Shown here: in pieces, positions 14,601-25,447 of the stretch | Layout of the letters: each line of letters opens with the position of its first letter | How positions within the stretch are numbered: position 1 is the first letter of the stretch | Source of the DNA: Lactarius indigo | Taxonomy: Eukaryota > Basidiomycota > Agaricomycetes > Russulales > Russulaceae | DNA length: 64,000 bases | Direction of reading: 5' to 3' | Assembly (NCBI GenBank): GCA_025766275.1 | Contig: JAFKAC010000001.1 | Location: 3,100,001-3,164,000 of the forward strand | Notes under the pieces: model-generated | Told to the model about the DNA's origin: nothing | Seen by the model: only the letters and a program-made list of their open reading frames with translations | Databases searched by the model: none | Made by a program: the position numbers and the translations under genes

Positions 14601-16567
14601 CTAGGGCAATGATTGCGCCGTTCTCTTCCATGGCTTCCGCGTAGTTAATAATTGTTTTTGCTAGTCGGATGTGGTTGAATATTGATCTTTTCGGGATGAA
14701 TCCGGCTTGGTTCGGGTGGACTAGCGAGTGTATTGGTTTCATCAGTTGTATGGCGAGTACCTTCGTCAGTAATTTGTAATCTGTATTGAGTAATGTGATT
14801 GGTCGGTAGTTACCAATTTCGGTTGGGTCTTTTTTCTTGTATATTGGGCACATCCATCCGTCAGCGAAGCCGGTTCTTTCGTCTACACCGTATTCTTGGA
14901 TGTCCTGGAAGACTTTGGTAAGTGTTCCGACGATGTCAAAGCCCTTTTTGTTTGACTCTTTTGCTTTATGGAAGCGGGCGTTTAGAGCTTTCCATAGCTC
15001 GTACGGGCATCCATCTAGTCCGGTCGCGGATCCGTTCTTGGCGAGGAGTAGCGCGTTTTCTATGTGGTCGGGATTTATTTCCCATTTTGTCTTGTCGCCG
15101 TCCTCGGCTTGTATTTTCTGGGAGTTTGGGATCTCGTCTAGGGTTTTTTGGCATTTTTGTTGGTGTTCTGGTGAGTTTGCTCCGAGTACGATTCCGTCTT
15201 TTTGCAGGTCATGGTGATAGTTCCGAGCTAGTTCTACCATTCTTCGGGTTTCCCTCTCATAGGCAGGGGGGGGCTGAGTTCGGGATTTTGAGACGGTATA
15301 TAAGGTCCCTTGGTTTGCGGTCTTTGTTGATCGCTGACCATGCCCCACCTAGTTTCTCCCCTTGGAGCGCTAGGGTGGCTCTGGTGTCGTCTTTGTGGTC
15401 GCGTGCTCGGGTTTTTTCTAGATGTGCTAGTTCGCTTGCTAGGAAGGCTTCGTTTGATTGGACGTTCTCGTCGATGTCTAGGTCCGGGTGGTTCGTTATT
15501 TGGTGTAGGTCTTCTTTTAGGAGGTCAATTTGTTTGCTTATCTTTGCTCTCGATTTCCTGCAGTGTTTTTTCGCTGCTTCAGTGACGCTTTGTTTGTAGG
15601 CGTGCCATAGAGTTTGGGGGTTCGCTATTTCTCTGTTCGTTTTTTCTCGTTCTATGGTCTTAAGCTCTTTTTGGAGGCTGATGCCTTTCTTTTCGGCGCC
15701 GTCCATCATTTTCTTGTCCTCTAGGGCGGCTAGTTGCATCGTCCATCTTCCATCCCCGATGTAGGGAACGTCCGCTGGAGCGTACTTGGTTACAACTATC
15801 CAGTGGTCTGTTGGTACGGGGGATTGGGTCGCTTTCCAGCTGAAGGTGTGTTTTGCCGCCGTGCTCGAGGTGTAAATGCGGTCGAGTCACGATTTTATCT
15901 GGTTACTGTTATTGTTTGCCCGGTACGTGAAGCATCTGTCGTGGGGGAAGGCATGCCTCCATGTGTCTTGTAGGTCCAGGCTGTGGCGTAGGTTGCAGAG
16001 TGCTTCCACTGCGTTTAGGTTGTCTGCATGGGCTGGTGCTCTGTCGATCGGGTCCTCTGTGACGTTGAAGTCCCCCATCATGAAGTCGGGTCGTCGGATT
16101 TTATGGGATTGCCGTTTGGTTTCTAGGTTCGCCCAGAAGTCCTTATGTTCGGTTCTGTTATTTGGTGCGTAGACGTTTATTAGGACTGCTTCTTCATTTT
16201 CGCGCCACTTAATTTTGAGCGCTTGTGCCCTTCCTTTAATTAGTTCGCACATCGACACTTCTTTCGGGGCAATAAGGCTCTTATTGATTACGAAGGCTAC
16301 TCCCGCGGAGGCCCGGGGGTTTGTTGGGTCTTCGGAGTTGTATATTGTCAGTCTTTTTCCAAAGCACGCGTTTATGTCGTTTATGAGGGCTGGGTCAAGG
16401 TGTGTCTCCTGGATTGCTAGGATCGCGATCTTGTGTTTGCTTATTGTGCGGTTTATGGTAGACCATTTTTCGATGCCCGTCATGTTGTTCACCGGGGCTG
16501 TGTAGCTGTTTATGTTCAGGGTGGCTATGTTAATGTTTGCTCTGCGGTTTTGTTTTGTTGGGGGGGT
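11641..16567 (-). pseudogene. LINE ORF2: endonuclease, reverse transcriptase, RNase H (three lesions)
   Basis: One frame runs from ~16567 to 11641 if three lesions are set aside: TGA at 15887-15889, an extra base in a C8 run (15266-15273), and TGA at 13732-13734. The endonuclease has ATLNINSYTAP, AILAIQETHLDP, VLINVYAPNN and MMGDFNVTEDPIDR. The reverse transcriptase has YRPITLLNTDYKLLTKVLA, ALDQEKAYDKIRHDYLW, RGVRQGDPLSCALF and FADDTTLFLSE. RNase H has YTDGACWNNGKANARCGGG, ITDSRYVIDGL and WVKGHQGIQGNEECDKLA. A zinc-finger-like CAGFNATESMEHILTTC follows. The first ATG in frame is at 16483, downstream of the first endonuclease strand. Domain catalytic residues appear intact, so decay is recent. 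Confidence 0.9.
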
Positions 16568-16746
16568 TCAGTAGCGTTCCCTTGGTGTAGGGGGGTACTG
16601 GTGTGTACCATTTAAGGCTTCGGGTACGTGAGCCGCGCGGGGGTCCCTTTGGCTAGAAGGGGCATTGGGAGCCTGGGGGGAGATGTTCGTAGGGGACATC
16701 TTGGGTGGTCGGGTGGTGTCTTCGTCGTTTAAGTATCTTTTCTTTC

Positions 16747-16781
<35 letters not shown>

Positions 16782-16920
16782 GGGGGTGCTTTCTCGGAAT
16801 GCGGGCTGTCGTGGTCATATTGTTCAGGTGGGTTTTGTTCGGGTTTTTTATTAGGACGTCTATGGACTGTTTGCTACTCTATTTGATGTGAAATTGGGTG
16901 CATGTGTGTATTTAACTAAT
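16568..16920 (-). other. LINE inter-ORF spacer with internal A29 tract
   Basis: The spacer between ORF1 and ORF2 contains a run of 29 T on + (16751-16779), read as poly(A) on the sense strand. No conserved reading frame is seen. The tract could be an old 3' tail from a composite origin or a spacer favouring re-initiation. Confidence 0.7.
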
Positions 16921-18559
16921 TTATCTAAAGCGGGGTGCACCTCCGAAGGTCCTGCTGCTCTTCCTTCCAATTTGGTCGGTATTGGATCGTTTGGATGGGC
17001 CGTTCCATCCGGGGATGTCGGGGAAGGGGCAGAGGCCTCTAGGATGGTCGACTCCGTGGCAGACGCCACAGTGGTAAGGGGACGCGTCAACGATTCCCCG
17101 GCCTTGCATGGGTGTCTGGTAGATGCTGGTGGCAAGGAATTCCCGGAGTCGTGTCCAGACTTCGTCGATTGTGATGGCGCTGCTGTCCGCGTAGATATTG
17201 AAGCGGGGGACTAGGGTGTCGCCGGCACGTTTGATGTCTAGTCTCTTGATCCACATGGAGTCGAAGAATAGGCCTAGTGCTGCTTCTGTTATTTCTCTGC
17301 TGTTTTCCGGGACAGCGTTGATGAGGGAGGAGACATAGGATTTTGACTCAGGGCAGTCCCAGACCTGTTGGATTATTTTGAAGACAGATTCTTCGGAGTG
17401 AGTGGAGAAGCCTCTGATCGAGAAGATGAAGTTAGGGCAAGGAGGGGAGAAGGGGAGTATTCGGAAGGTGATTGCTAGGGAGGACCAGACGCCGCGGTGG
17501 AGCAGGAGGTGCATTTGTTCTTTAGTGAGGTTGTAGATCAGGAATACGTTGGGGGGGCTGGCGTTGTCTTTGTCTTCCGCCACGTTGCCTGTTATGGGCG
17601 CCGATACCTCTACCTCTACTGATTTGGTGATTTCCGAGATCGCGGTGAAGATTAGCTCCCTGGTCGCTTCATGAGTGGTGGTTTTGAGGGTGTCAGCGTC
17701 GAAGGGGTGGGCTAGTAGTCCTCCGCTCTTGTGGCTGTCCCATTCCGTTACTAGGTCGGTGTTGATGTGCGTGAGGATGGCAGTGGGGTGGGCGTCATGG
17801 ACAGTGGGGAGGGGGCCGGCGGTGTATTTGTCGAGGGGATTGCGGGGGGTGAATTTGCTGGAGGGGATATTGTTCCTTCCGGCTGCAGCCTCCAGGCGAC
17901 TCTTCGTGGAGGAGGTTCCTAGGATGGGTGGGAGGGCGTGGGGGGGAGTGGGGTCTAGGGGGGCGCCAAGGGGGGTTGGGGTATTTCTTGTGGATGGGGG
18001 TGTTTCGTTGTTTTGTCTCGGGGTGGGGATTTTTGGTAGTTGGACGTCTGGGGTGTCCATGGGGATCAGGAGGGGGGTGCGTTGGGCCGTTGAGGAGAAG
18101 CGGGAGGGGGTGGCCGGGGGTGTGGGGGAGTTCTCTTGCATGAAGTTGGGGATCGGGAAGGGGGGTGGGGTGTTTCCGGGTTCCGAGGGAGGGTAGGGGG
18201 CGGCAGGCGACGTGGGGGGGTCCTGTTGGATTGCCTCCATTGGCACGGAGAGGGCCGCGATGGTCGGGGCTAGTCTGTGTTTGCCTCCCTGGGTAGGGGG
18301 TATCAGCGTCGTGTCTGGGGGGGGGGGGGGGGTTAGTTAGGGGGGGATGGAAGGTGTATGTGGGCGTACCTTGGTGTCTGGTTCTGTTCTTACGCGCTTC
18401 CGCAGTTGCAGTGGCGGGTCCACTCGCCAGAGCGACGCGTGCTGCGGTGGAGGTTTTGATGGGGAGTTCTTTAGGGGTCACGTCCTGGGGGGTCTTTGGG
18501 GGACCATTGGAGGCTGGCCTAGTGAACTGGGGGGACGGGTCAGTGTTCGGGAAGTTCAT
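16921..18559 (-). CDS. LINE ORF1, nucleic-acid-binding protein, possibly spliced
   Basis: The long frame 16921-18314 holds a Pro/Thr-rich N-terminal half and a folded C-terminal half. It ends with a single zinc knuckle CGVCHGVDHPRGLC (CX2CX4HX4C), as in LINE/Gag-like ORF1 proteins. Upstream, an ATG at 18559 opens a frame that joins it only if 18315-18369 is removed. That 55-nt segment starts GTACGC, contains CTAACTAAC, and ends CCCAG. Removing it gives a 527-residue protein in one frame. The alternative is an indel in the adjoining C16 run (18317-18332). The protein would coat element RNA. Confidence is high for ORF1 identity and moderate for splicing. Confidence 0.75.
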
Positions 18560-19163
18560 GAGAGGGAGTGGGGGGGGGCGGGTTTACCTTCGTTGGGCAG
18601 GTGTTTTATAGGGGGGGGTTGGGTCTGTGCGCGGTGGGATTTGTTGGGCGGCCTCTTACCTTGGGATTGGGTTCATATTGCGGCCAGGGCCTGTCAGTTT
18701 GAGCCGATGCTTGATGTGATATGTGCTGTGGCTGGCGCTGTTTATGGGCTTTTCGGGGATGGGTGGGGGGCTATGCGTGGTTAGCGGGGGGAGGCTGGCA
18801 TCGGGCGGTTACTTATCTCGGTGGTGTGTGTGATTTTATTTTGTTTTTGGTGTGTGGTGGGATCAGGCGTTCGGCGATGGTGTTCGTTGGTTGTTTGGGT
18901 TGTTGTGGGCTTTCTCTCGGTGTGTGTGTGGTTGGGGGTGGCGGAGTTGGCGGGAGGGGTTGGTAGGGTGGCTTGGTGGTTCGGGTATTTTTACGTGGGC
19001 CGGGTGTTTGGTTTCCGTTGGTGGTGGGGGTTCCGTGTTATTCGGGTTGGGTTCCTGGAGGGGGGGCTTCAGTTCGCTTTGGGTGATGGGTTTCTATGGG
19101 TTGTTTTGGTGGTTTCTGGTTGGGGTTTTGGCTATTATGTCGATCTGTTCTTTTGCGGGTTCT

Positions 19164-19246
19164 TTGTTTTTGTTTTTGTTTTTGTTTTTGTTTTTGTTTT
19201 TGTTTTTTTTTATTATTATTATTTTTGTTATTATTATTATTATTAT
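19164..19246. repeat. Microsatellites TTTTTG and TTA in LINE 5' region
   Basis: About seven tandem TTTTTG units are followed by two blocks of TTA repeats, on + (CAAAAA and TAA on the element's sense strand). They lie in the element's 5' untranslated part. Similar G- and T-rich runs make the whole 18560-19510 stretch low in complexity; long open frames there on + are composition artefacts. Confidence 0.85.
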
Positions 19247-19510
19247 GGACATGTGTGGTCCGTGCTGTTGTACTAGGTGTGGGGGGTGGGTTACGGGTTT
19301 TTTTAATATTCACTATCTCACTCTCTTTTTTTTTCTGACGGTCGGTTGTTTGGGTGGGTGCTCATGTTACTGGTGCGTTGTGTTTGGTTTTGTTCAGTTG
19401 TTTAGTTGTTGCTGGGCGTGGATATCCGTGGGCCGTGGCCCATCCCTGCCCCGGTCAGAGACCGTGGGAAAGCCGACCATGGTGGTGGTAGCGGTTCAAG
19501 GGACCCCCCC

Positions 19511-19525
19511 GTCATCTCTATATAT
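19511..19525. repeat. Target-site duplication, right copy
   Basis: GTCATCTCTATATAT is identical to 11438-11452. It lies 16 bp downstream of the uL24m stop codon and marks the 5' end of the LINE. Confidence 0.9.
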
Positions 19526-19541
19526 GGTAAGTTCCCAACTA

Positions 19542-20786
19542 CTACGAGGTAGCTGGAACAATCTGGTTTGGCTCGTTCTTGAGCACCAAATTACGCAGCC
19601 GCTCGTCTTGTTTACGCTCCTTCCTCGCCCGGCGCACCTTCTGCCTGAGTACTGCCGCCTCTCCGCCACGATGAACCCAACGCCTCTTCTTCTCCTCGCG
19701 AAGGTCTGCCGCCAGCCGCTCGCGCCACTTCCACACTGCCTCGGCACGAGCCTCACGCCGGGTCCGGCCCTTGAGATCCTTCAGCTCGTGTCGCACGTAC
19801 TGAGCGAGCAGCTCGCGCTGCCGGGCCTGCACCGCCTGCCAGCGTGCCTGCTTCTTCGCCCGGCTGTGCGGGTTCGACAGTTCCTTTTGCAAGTGAAGTT
19901 CCACCGGGGCTGCTGCATCATACGTGTGCTTTTCGGGGTCGAGCACCGACTGGATGTAGTCGTTCTCGGCGTCGACCTGGGGCGCCTCTGCGTTCTCGTC
20001 AGACGGGAGTGTAAATGGCTTGTATGTGACCGCCATCACGTCCTCCGCTTTCGAGGTGTATAGTGTAGCTTTCGGGCAGGTTTTAGAATTGCGCTATGCA
20101 TACGAGAAAATGCGACACACATTCATATTTTGGACGTTCTGGTCGCTTCGGCCAGGGAATTTTGATGCGGCCCGAGGTATTGCTAGTCCCAGGGAGCCTT
20201 GGCGTTGTTCCCGCTGCGAAGCGTTCCCATTCGTAGCGGGCACCCATGGGTTGCCAGTAAGGTTTCGAAGTGCCGACGCGGGTAGCGAAGACCCTGACAT
20301 GTCGATAAGGTATATGAAGAACAGGCGAGAAGAGGTCGAACGTACGGAAGTGTACGCGCTTCGATAGCCTTGCCTCTAGGCGGAAACTCAAAGTCACCAA
20401 TAAATAGCTGGCATCGTGAATAATGCACGTTTTTCAAGCCACCTTCAGTCTTGGAAAGCCCCAATTAAACAAAGTGGCATAAGAAAAAAAACTGGGACTC
20501 GACACACCTTGGCTGCCGCTCCCTTGAGGAACACACGGTTCGAGAGCTTGTTTATCTTTGCCACCTCGAGCAGCTTTCCCTCTTTGTCTCCGATTATTCT
20601 AACCCTGTCTCCGGGAACGATATTCCAATATTTGATGCGGTCCTTCGGTTTGGCGGCCTTGACCAAAATATCTTCGAACGAATACCGCTTCAGGTGGCTG
20701 AGGGGGAAGGGCTGCAAGTGAAAAAAGTCCTTTGTCCACGGGCTGCTTGTGATTGCACCGCGAATCTGCGCCGCACTGAGAGGCAT
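19542..20786 (-). CDS. MRPL40: Mitochondrial large-subunit ribosomal protein uL24m
   Basis: Exon 1 is 20508-20786, then an exon ending near 20340, one ending at about 20113, and the last exon to 19542. The N-terminal third contains the KOW motif VPGDRVRIIGDKEGKLLEV then KINKLSNRVFLKG, the uL24 signature. After it come IGDFEFPP, RTLPVFATRVGTSKPYW and KYECEDVMAVTYKPF-like joins. The C-terminal half is a long, charged, helical extension (REARAEAVWKWRERLAADLR), typical of fungal mitochondrial uL24. It is a component of the mitoribosomal large subunit that binds rRNA. The LINE is inserted just after the stop codon, so the native 3' UTR and poly(A) region have been displaced by 8 kb. Confidence 0.88.
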
Positions 20787-21028
20787 GGCGCTGTAAATGC
20801 CAGGCTAGCACGCGTATTTACAGACCCAACTGACCGCGTAACACGGCTGGGGTGTGACTGACTAAGCACCATTCTCCGGTCACAGCATGTCACGTAACAG
20901 CACGTGACCGCGAATGTCACGACGCTAATACAGGGCACACTGCACAGGATACATTGGGTACCAACCAAGTACAACAGGGAAAGTTTAGCGCAACAACAGT
21001 CAAGACGAGGTATCGTTCCGCTTCCGTA

Positions 21029-23522
21029 CTATCCCACAGGCACAGACCGCGAAAGCTGCGTTGTACTACTCCAAGCTACAGAAGAAGAACTCGGTTCTTC
21101 AGATTCGAGAGACTGCGAAGATGACGTTAGAAAGAAAGCAGGAAATGAGAACAATAGAAAATTCCCTACTTCTAAAAGCATGCTCACGACCCCATCCACC
21201 TCGGATGTTGGTATGCCTCCACAGCCGGCGGCAATCAGTCGACGGTAGTCCGCCATCCGTCCACCAGTGCCCGCTTCGGCCTGGAAACGCACAAACTCGT
21301 CAAACATTTCCTTCCGGCGCTTTCGATGCCGCGCGAGTTCTTCCCGTAAGGCTTCGCACGCAACCCGCAGGGACTCTGGGTCTGTCGGAATATCAGCGTG
21401 CAACGCAATCAGGTCTGACACGTCTTCCACCACGGGTGCCGCCTTGCGCTTTGTGCCTGCTCTGTTGGTGCCAAGTTCGTCGTCGAGTGCAGGCTCTTCA
21501 AGCGTGTACAGAGAGAGCAAAGGCAAAGGCGCGAGCACACCCCCCGTAGCATCCCGCACGGCCTTTTCGCGTTCCTCTTCGTCCTTGACCCACTTCTCCC
21601 ATCCGAGGCGATACCGCTTGCCCATCTTTGCGCTGAGCTCGGTCTCCATCTTCTGCAGTGTCCCGCGCGACTCGTCGAGGCCTTGACTCTGCACCTTGAG
21701 CTGGCCTACCGCCCGCTGAGACTCGAGGATCTCAGCTTGGATGTTACCCAACAATGCATGAGCTTGATTGAGATCCCGTTCCTTGTCACGTAGTTCTTGG
21801 TCGAATGATGCCGCTAAACTGTCGAGCATGCTGGCCATATCAGTGATCGCGCGTGTGCTCGCTGTCTGCGCGGCAGTTGAGTGGTGCAGCGGCATACGGT
21901 CGCCGTTCGCTGGCGCAAAGGCGTAGTTTGCGGGTGCTTGCACAGGCGGATACGCTGCTTGAACGTTGCGGAACGACATCGAAAGCGCTCGCGATGGCAT
22001 CACTGGCGAGGAACGGAAACGTTCGTCCTCCAAGATGTAGTCTTCTGTGCTCTTTCCGTCGCGATTTGCAATTTTTGGATCGGCACCGTGGTCGATGAGG
22101 AGTTTTACCAGGCGTTTGCTGCGACACCGCGCAGCCATCGTCAGCGCTGTCTCCCCGTCCTCGTCTTGAAAGTTGATGATGTCCGCAAGCTCGCGAGGGT
22201 AGTCTGACAGCCGGTTTAGTACCGTCTCCATGTAATATCGCGCGGCGTGCGTCTTGCCCTTTGACATGGCCACGTCGACGATATGGTGGAACACGGTCCG
22301 ATTGTAATTGTCTATGTTAAGTGTGGAACGGTGCAGCAACTCGTACAGCTCAGGGAATTTTCGCACGTCATAGTTATTGGCAAACATGACACTGCGCATA
22401 AGCGCCGTTTGACCGGATTTGTTCACTTTGAATACATCCGCGCCTGCGGAGAGTAGAAACTTGACGATTCGGATACGGCCCATTGCGCATGCCCAGTGCA
22501 ATGCAGTGTGCCCCTCATCGTCGATGGCCATGTTCGGGTCCAGGTCGGGCGGGGGATTGATAAGAATTGGAGGAATTTGGTTTGAGTCGGAAATAAAGTA
22601 CTCCAGGATTTGATCGCCATAGGACCGGTCATCAACCGTTCCGTTCGCTCCGGGTAGAGGATCTGGGTCGGAATCATCCTCGTGGGCATCTAACTGCGCG
22701 CGCCGAGGAAGTTTGCCGCGCTTCCGCGAGTCGGGAGAGGGTGAAGGGGGGGCGTGATCGGGGCTTCGGTAGGGGAGGGTGGGCTCTGGGGAACTGCGGA
22801 TGGGAGAGGGTGTGCGTGAGCTGGATGAAGCTCTGGAGGGGGAAGGTGACATCGACCCGTCCTCCGATCCACGCATCGTCTCGTCCACAGCGTCCGGCTC
22901 TTCACCTCCGTCGCCTGCTTTGCGCGTACGGGCGTTGGAAACGCTGCCATCCGTGCCCGCGCGCCGAGGGGGCCGCCCGGTCGTCGGCGCAACCATGTGC
23001 TTCGGGGCGAGTGGTGGGCTCTTCGCCGCAGGTTGGAATTCAATGATGGGCCGTAGAAGGTTCTCGCAGTTGTATTGTTTCGCGAGCTGCAGACCACGCT
23101 CGAGAGGGATCCATGTACCTTGAGAGAAATCAATAAGCAAAGTCTTCCGTGAGTGCGGAGGGTCGCACCCTGGTATTTCCCATAGCCGCCTTGGACTTTC
23201 TCGTGTTCGCCTTTCTGGATTTCACGTTCGAGGACCCGGGTACGCTGTGGTTTGTCGAAGCCTGCGACTTTTAGAATCTGCGTGGCGTTAAGCCACGAGT
23301 CCGAGCGCCGGCGCATGACTGCGACACCTTTACACATCCTGCGCGGACAGTGAGACTGCGCAGACGCGCATTCGGGTTAACCGATAAACTCACAGCTCGT
23401 AGACAGGAATTCCACTATAAGTGGCCTGTACGACGCGGGGGAAATTGTGGGTGAGAACAACGGACACGGTGAGTGGGATGTACCTTGAAAATCTGATGGG
23501 ATTCTGGCATGGCTGATGGCAT
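21029..23522 (-). CDS. MBP1: APSES transcription factor, Mbp1/Res-type subunit of MBF
   Basis: The start is ATG 23522 (in-frame second ATG at 23510). Three short N-terminal exons join by 50-70-nt introns into the APSES/KilA-N DNA-binding domain: [68 protein letters not shown] disordered Ser/Pro linker follows. Ankyrin repeats begin at [20 protein letters not shown] and end at [22 protein letters not shown]-terminal coiled coil ([29 protein letters not shown]) would bind Swi6. A last intron near 21105-21165 leads to a short Ser-rich tail. Mbp1 activates G1/S genes through MCB elements. All domains are intact. Confidence 0.93.
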
Positions 23523-23684
23523 ATGTCGCGACGAGGGATTGTTTTGACGTCGCGAGACACACGACGAGAGTGTAACCGCACTGATAACAGCAAGAGCAGC
23601 CGAGCGACAGTGGACCCGAATGATGTACGGGCGCGTGCTTCAACAAGTATAAACAACTCGCAACTCGGTCCTAAGACTATTATA

Positions 23685-25447
23685 TTATATCATGTCCGAC
23701 TCGTCCTCCATCATTATCTTCATCTCCCATTCCCGCGTGTCCTCGTCGGGTTCATCGTCAGCCCACGCAAAGTCGTCTTCGTCTCCGTTGACGCGTGGGT
23801 GATCAACGATCTCTTCTTCAGCGTCCTTCCCAGTCAATACATCCACCTCTTCTTCTTCCTGTTTCATTTTTCGTTCTGCCAACACGCTTTCATCTTCCTG
23901 AGGGACCTTAGTTAGCCCGACTTAAACGAAAACAATTGGACGAGGCGATTTACAATATCAAACTCATCTTCCCGTTCCTCATACTCCACGTTCTCGTCAA
24001 CTTCCTCGAAGCCACCCGCAAATGCACCCCAGCGTTCGGGCGCTGGGCAGTGCCAGATGAGAATATTACCGTGATTAGTAGTAGAAACAATCGAGGGTTT
24101 GCTCGGGTGCCACTGTGAATCACCTTCTTCAGAGAGTCAGTCGTCTCACGAACAGGATGGCCCACATGAACGTAAATCAGAGGTTCGCGACCTCCGTCCA
24201 GCGTGCTCGCTAGCTGTCCATCGTTTGCGATGTCCCAGATGTAGATTTTATGAGAGGCGGGGTCTGCGGCACCTCCCGCTAGCCATTCGCCATCTGGACT
24301 GAAGGACATTGCGTGCCACGCAATTCTATTGATTGGGTCGCTAAATTTATGCGTTGGCTCGAGTTCTTGTTCCATATACTCTCTGTCGGCATTCGGAGGT
24401 GAGTAAGTAGGTAGAGTGAACTGGCGGAGTGTTCGATCCGAGGAGTTCGTCACTAAACGTCTGTCCGTCATGAGTTGGAGATTCTGGCGGCCAAGTCCTT
24501 CAATACGCAACACTCACCGGCCAGACTTGGCAAAGTCCAAACCCTTCATAACACCAGCACCTGCAATTTTATGCCTAGCTACCATCTATAATAAACCAAT
24601 CAATCCGTTGAAACGACCTAATAAAGCACAACTGACGGTCTTAGTCCTCGTATTGAAGACAAGGACGGACCCTGTTGACGTTCCGACGAAGATATGGCGG
24701 CCAGTAGGGTCAAATTGGGCCACAGTCATTGCTGATCTATGAGAAAGCTTTATATGTGCTTGAACGAAGCGGGGGGAATGCAATAGTTGACCTTGGAGAG
24801 GCACCTGACTCGTCATCGCTGTCGTCCTGCACCTCTTCCAGCTCGACTCTGCCGCGGTGCTTCTTCCGAAGGTCAACCAGGTAGGCATCGCCAGATTGAA
24901 GTAAAGCCAGTATGATTTGGCTACGAGGATGTGAGTGTCGGTAAGAAAAAAATAACCGAAATGCGGCACCTGTTCCTAGGGTGGAAAGACGCGGAACTAG
25001 CGGGTGCGTCGAACCTGATGGTTGTTTTTCTCTGCGGGGGATCAATGTCTGAGGCCAAGTCCCACACAATTACGTTCCAGTCCTTCGAGGAGGTCAACAC
25101 AAAGCGCGAATTCCGCGACCAGCTATTGCGGGTTATGAATACTCACTCAGTTGCTCAAGGGTCATACATGACGCACTCGACGCTGGTAATGCCTTTGACG
25201 TGGCCCTCAAGCCAACGGACTGATGAACGTGTTTCCAGATCCCATATGGCTGCCGAGCCATCGCTACGGCCTGCGGCTACGAAACGACCTGAGCGGTCAA
25301 ATCTAGCGAGTGAGCACTGGGAAGGAAGGGAGGCCTGGACGGCGGTTGGGTAAATGATATTGAAAGGATCTGCGTTCCATATACTCAGTGGAGGAGCGCA
25401 GTAAAGTCGATCTTAATGGCGGACTGACTTAATAACGAGGTGTTCAT
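23685..25447 (-). CDS. SWD1: COMPASS subunit Swd1 (RbBP5 homologue), WD40 protein
   Basis: The first exon reads MNTSLL and joins across a 59-nt GTCAGT intron to NPFNIIYPTAVQASL, the typical Swd1 start. WD40 blades follow: LARFDRSGRFVAAGRSDGS, AIWDLETRS, VKGITSVEC, later FDPTGRHIFVGTSTGSVLVF and FSPDGEWLAGGAADPASHKI. The conserved RbBP5 region HPSKPSIVSTTNHGNILIWH then PAPERWGAFAGGFEEVDENV is followed by an acidic tail ending EDESDMI. It acts in the Set1 complex that methylates histone H3 Lys4. Several introns are needed. It is divergent from ESF2 with only 119 bp between start codons. Confidence 0.93.

Larger units (their letters stand above)
11453..19510 (-). mobile_element. Full-length non-LTR retrotransposon (LINE, Tad1-like, with RNase H)
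   Basis: About 8.06 kb, oriented on -. The 3' end is a run of 17 T on + (11454-11470), which is the poly(A) tail. The 5' end lies at ~19510 and the element is flanked by 15-bp direct repeats. It carries ORF1 (Pro-rich, one CX2CX4HX4C knuckle) and ORF2 with APE-type endonuclease, reverse transcriptase, RNase H and a C-terminal Cys/His segment. EN-RT-RNH order plus a fungal host points to the Tad1 clade. It inserted 16 bp past the stop codon of uL24m and 132 bp upstream of the ENT start codon. ORF2 carries two in-frame TGA codons and one frame shift, so this copy is probably not autonomous. The sense strand is strongly C/A-rich. Confidence 0.92.

Noticed and set aside
18852..20063. 403-codon + strand frame with many Leu/Phe/Val
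   Set aside because: Caused by TTTTTG and TTA repeats and G/T-rich LINE leader, and it crosses the target-site duplication into the uL24m gene antisense.
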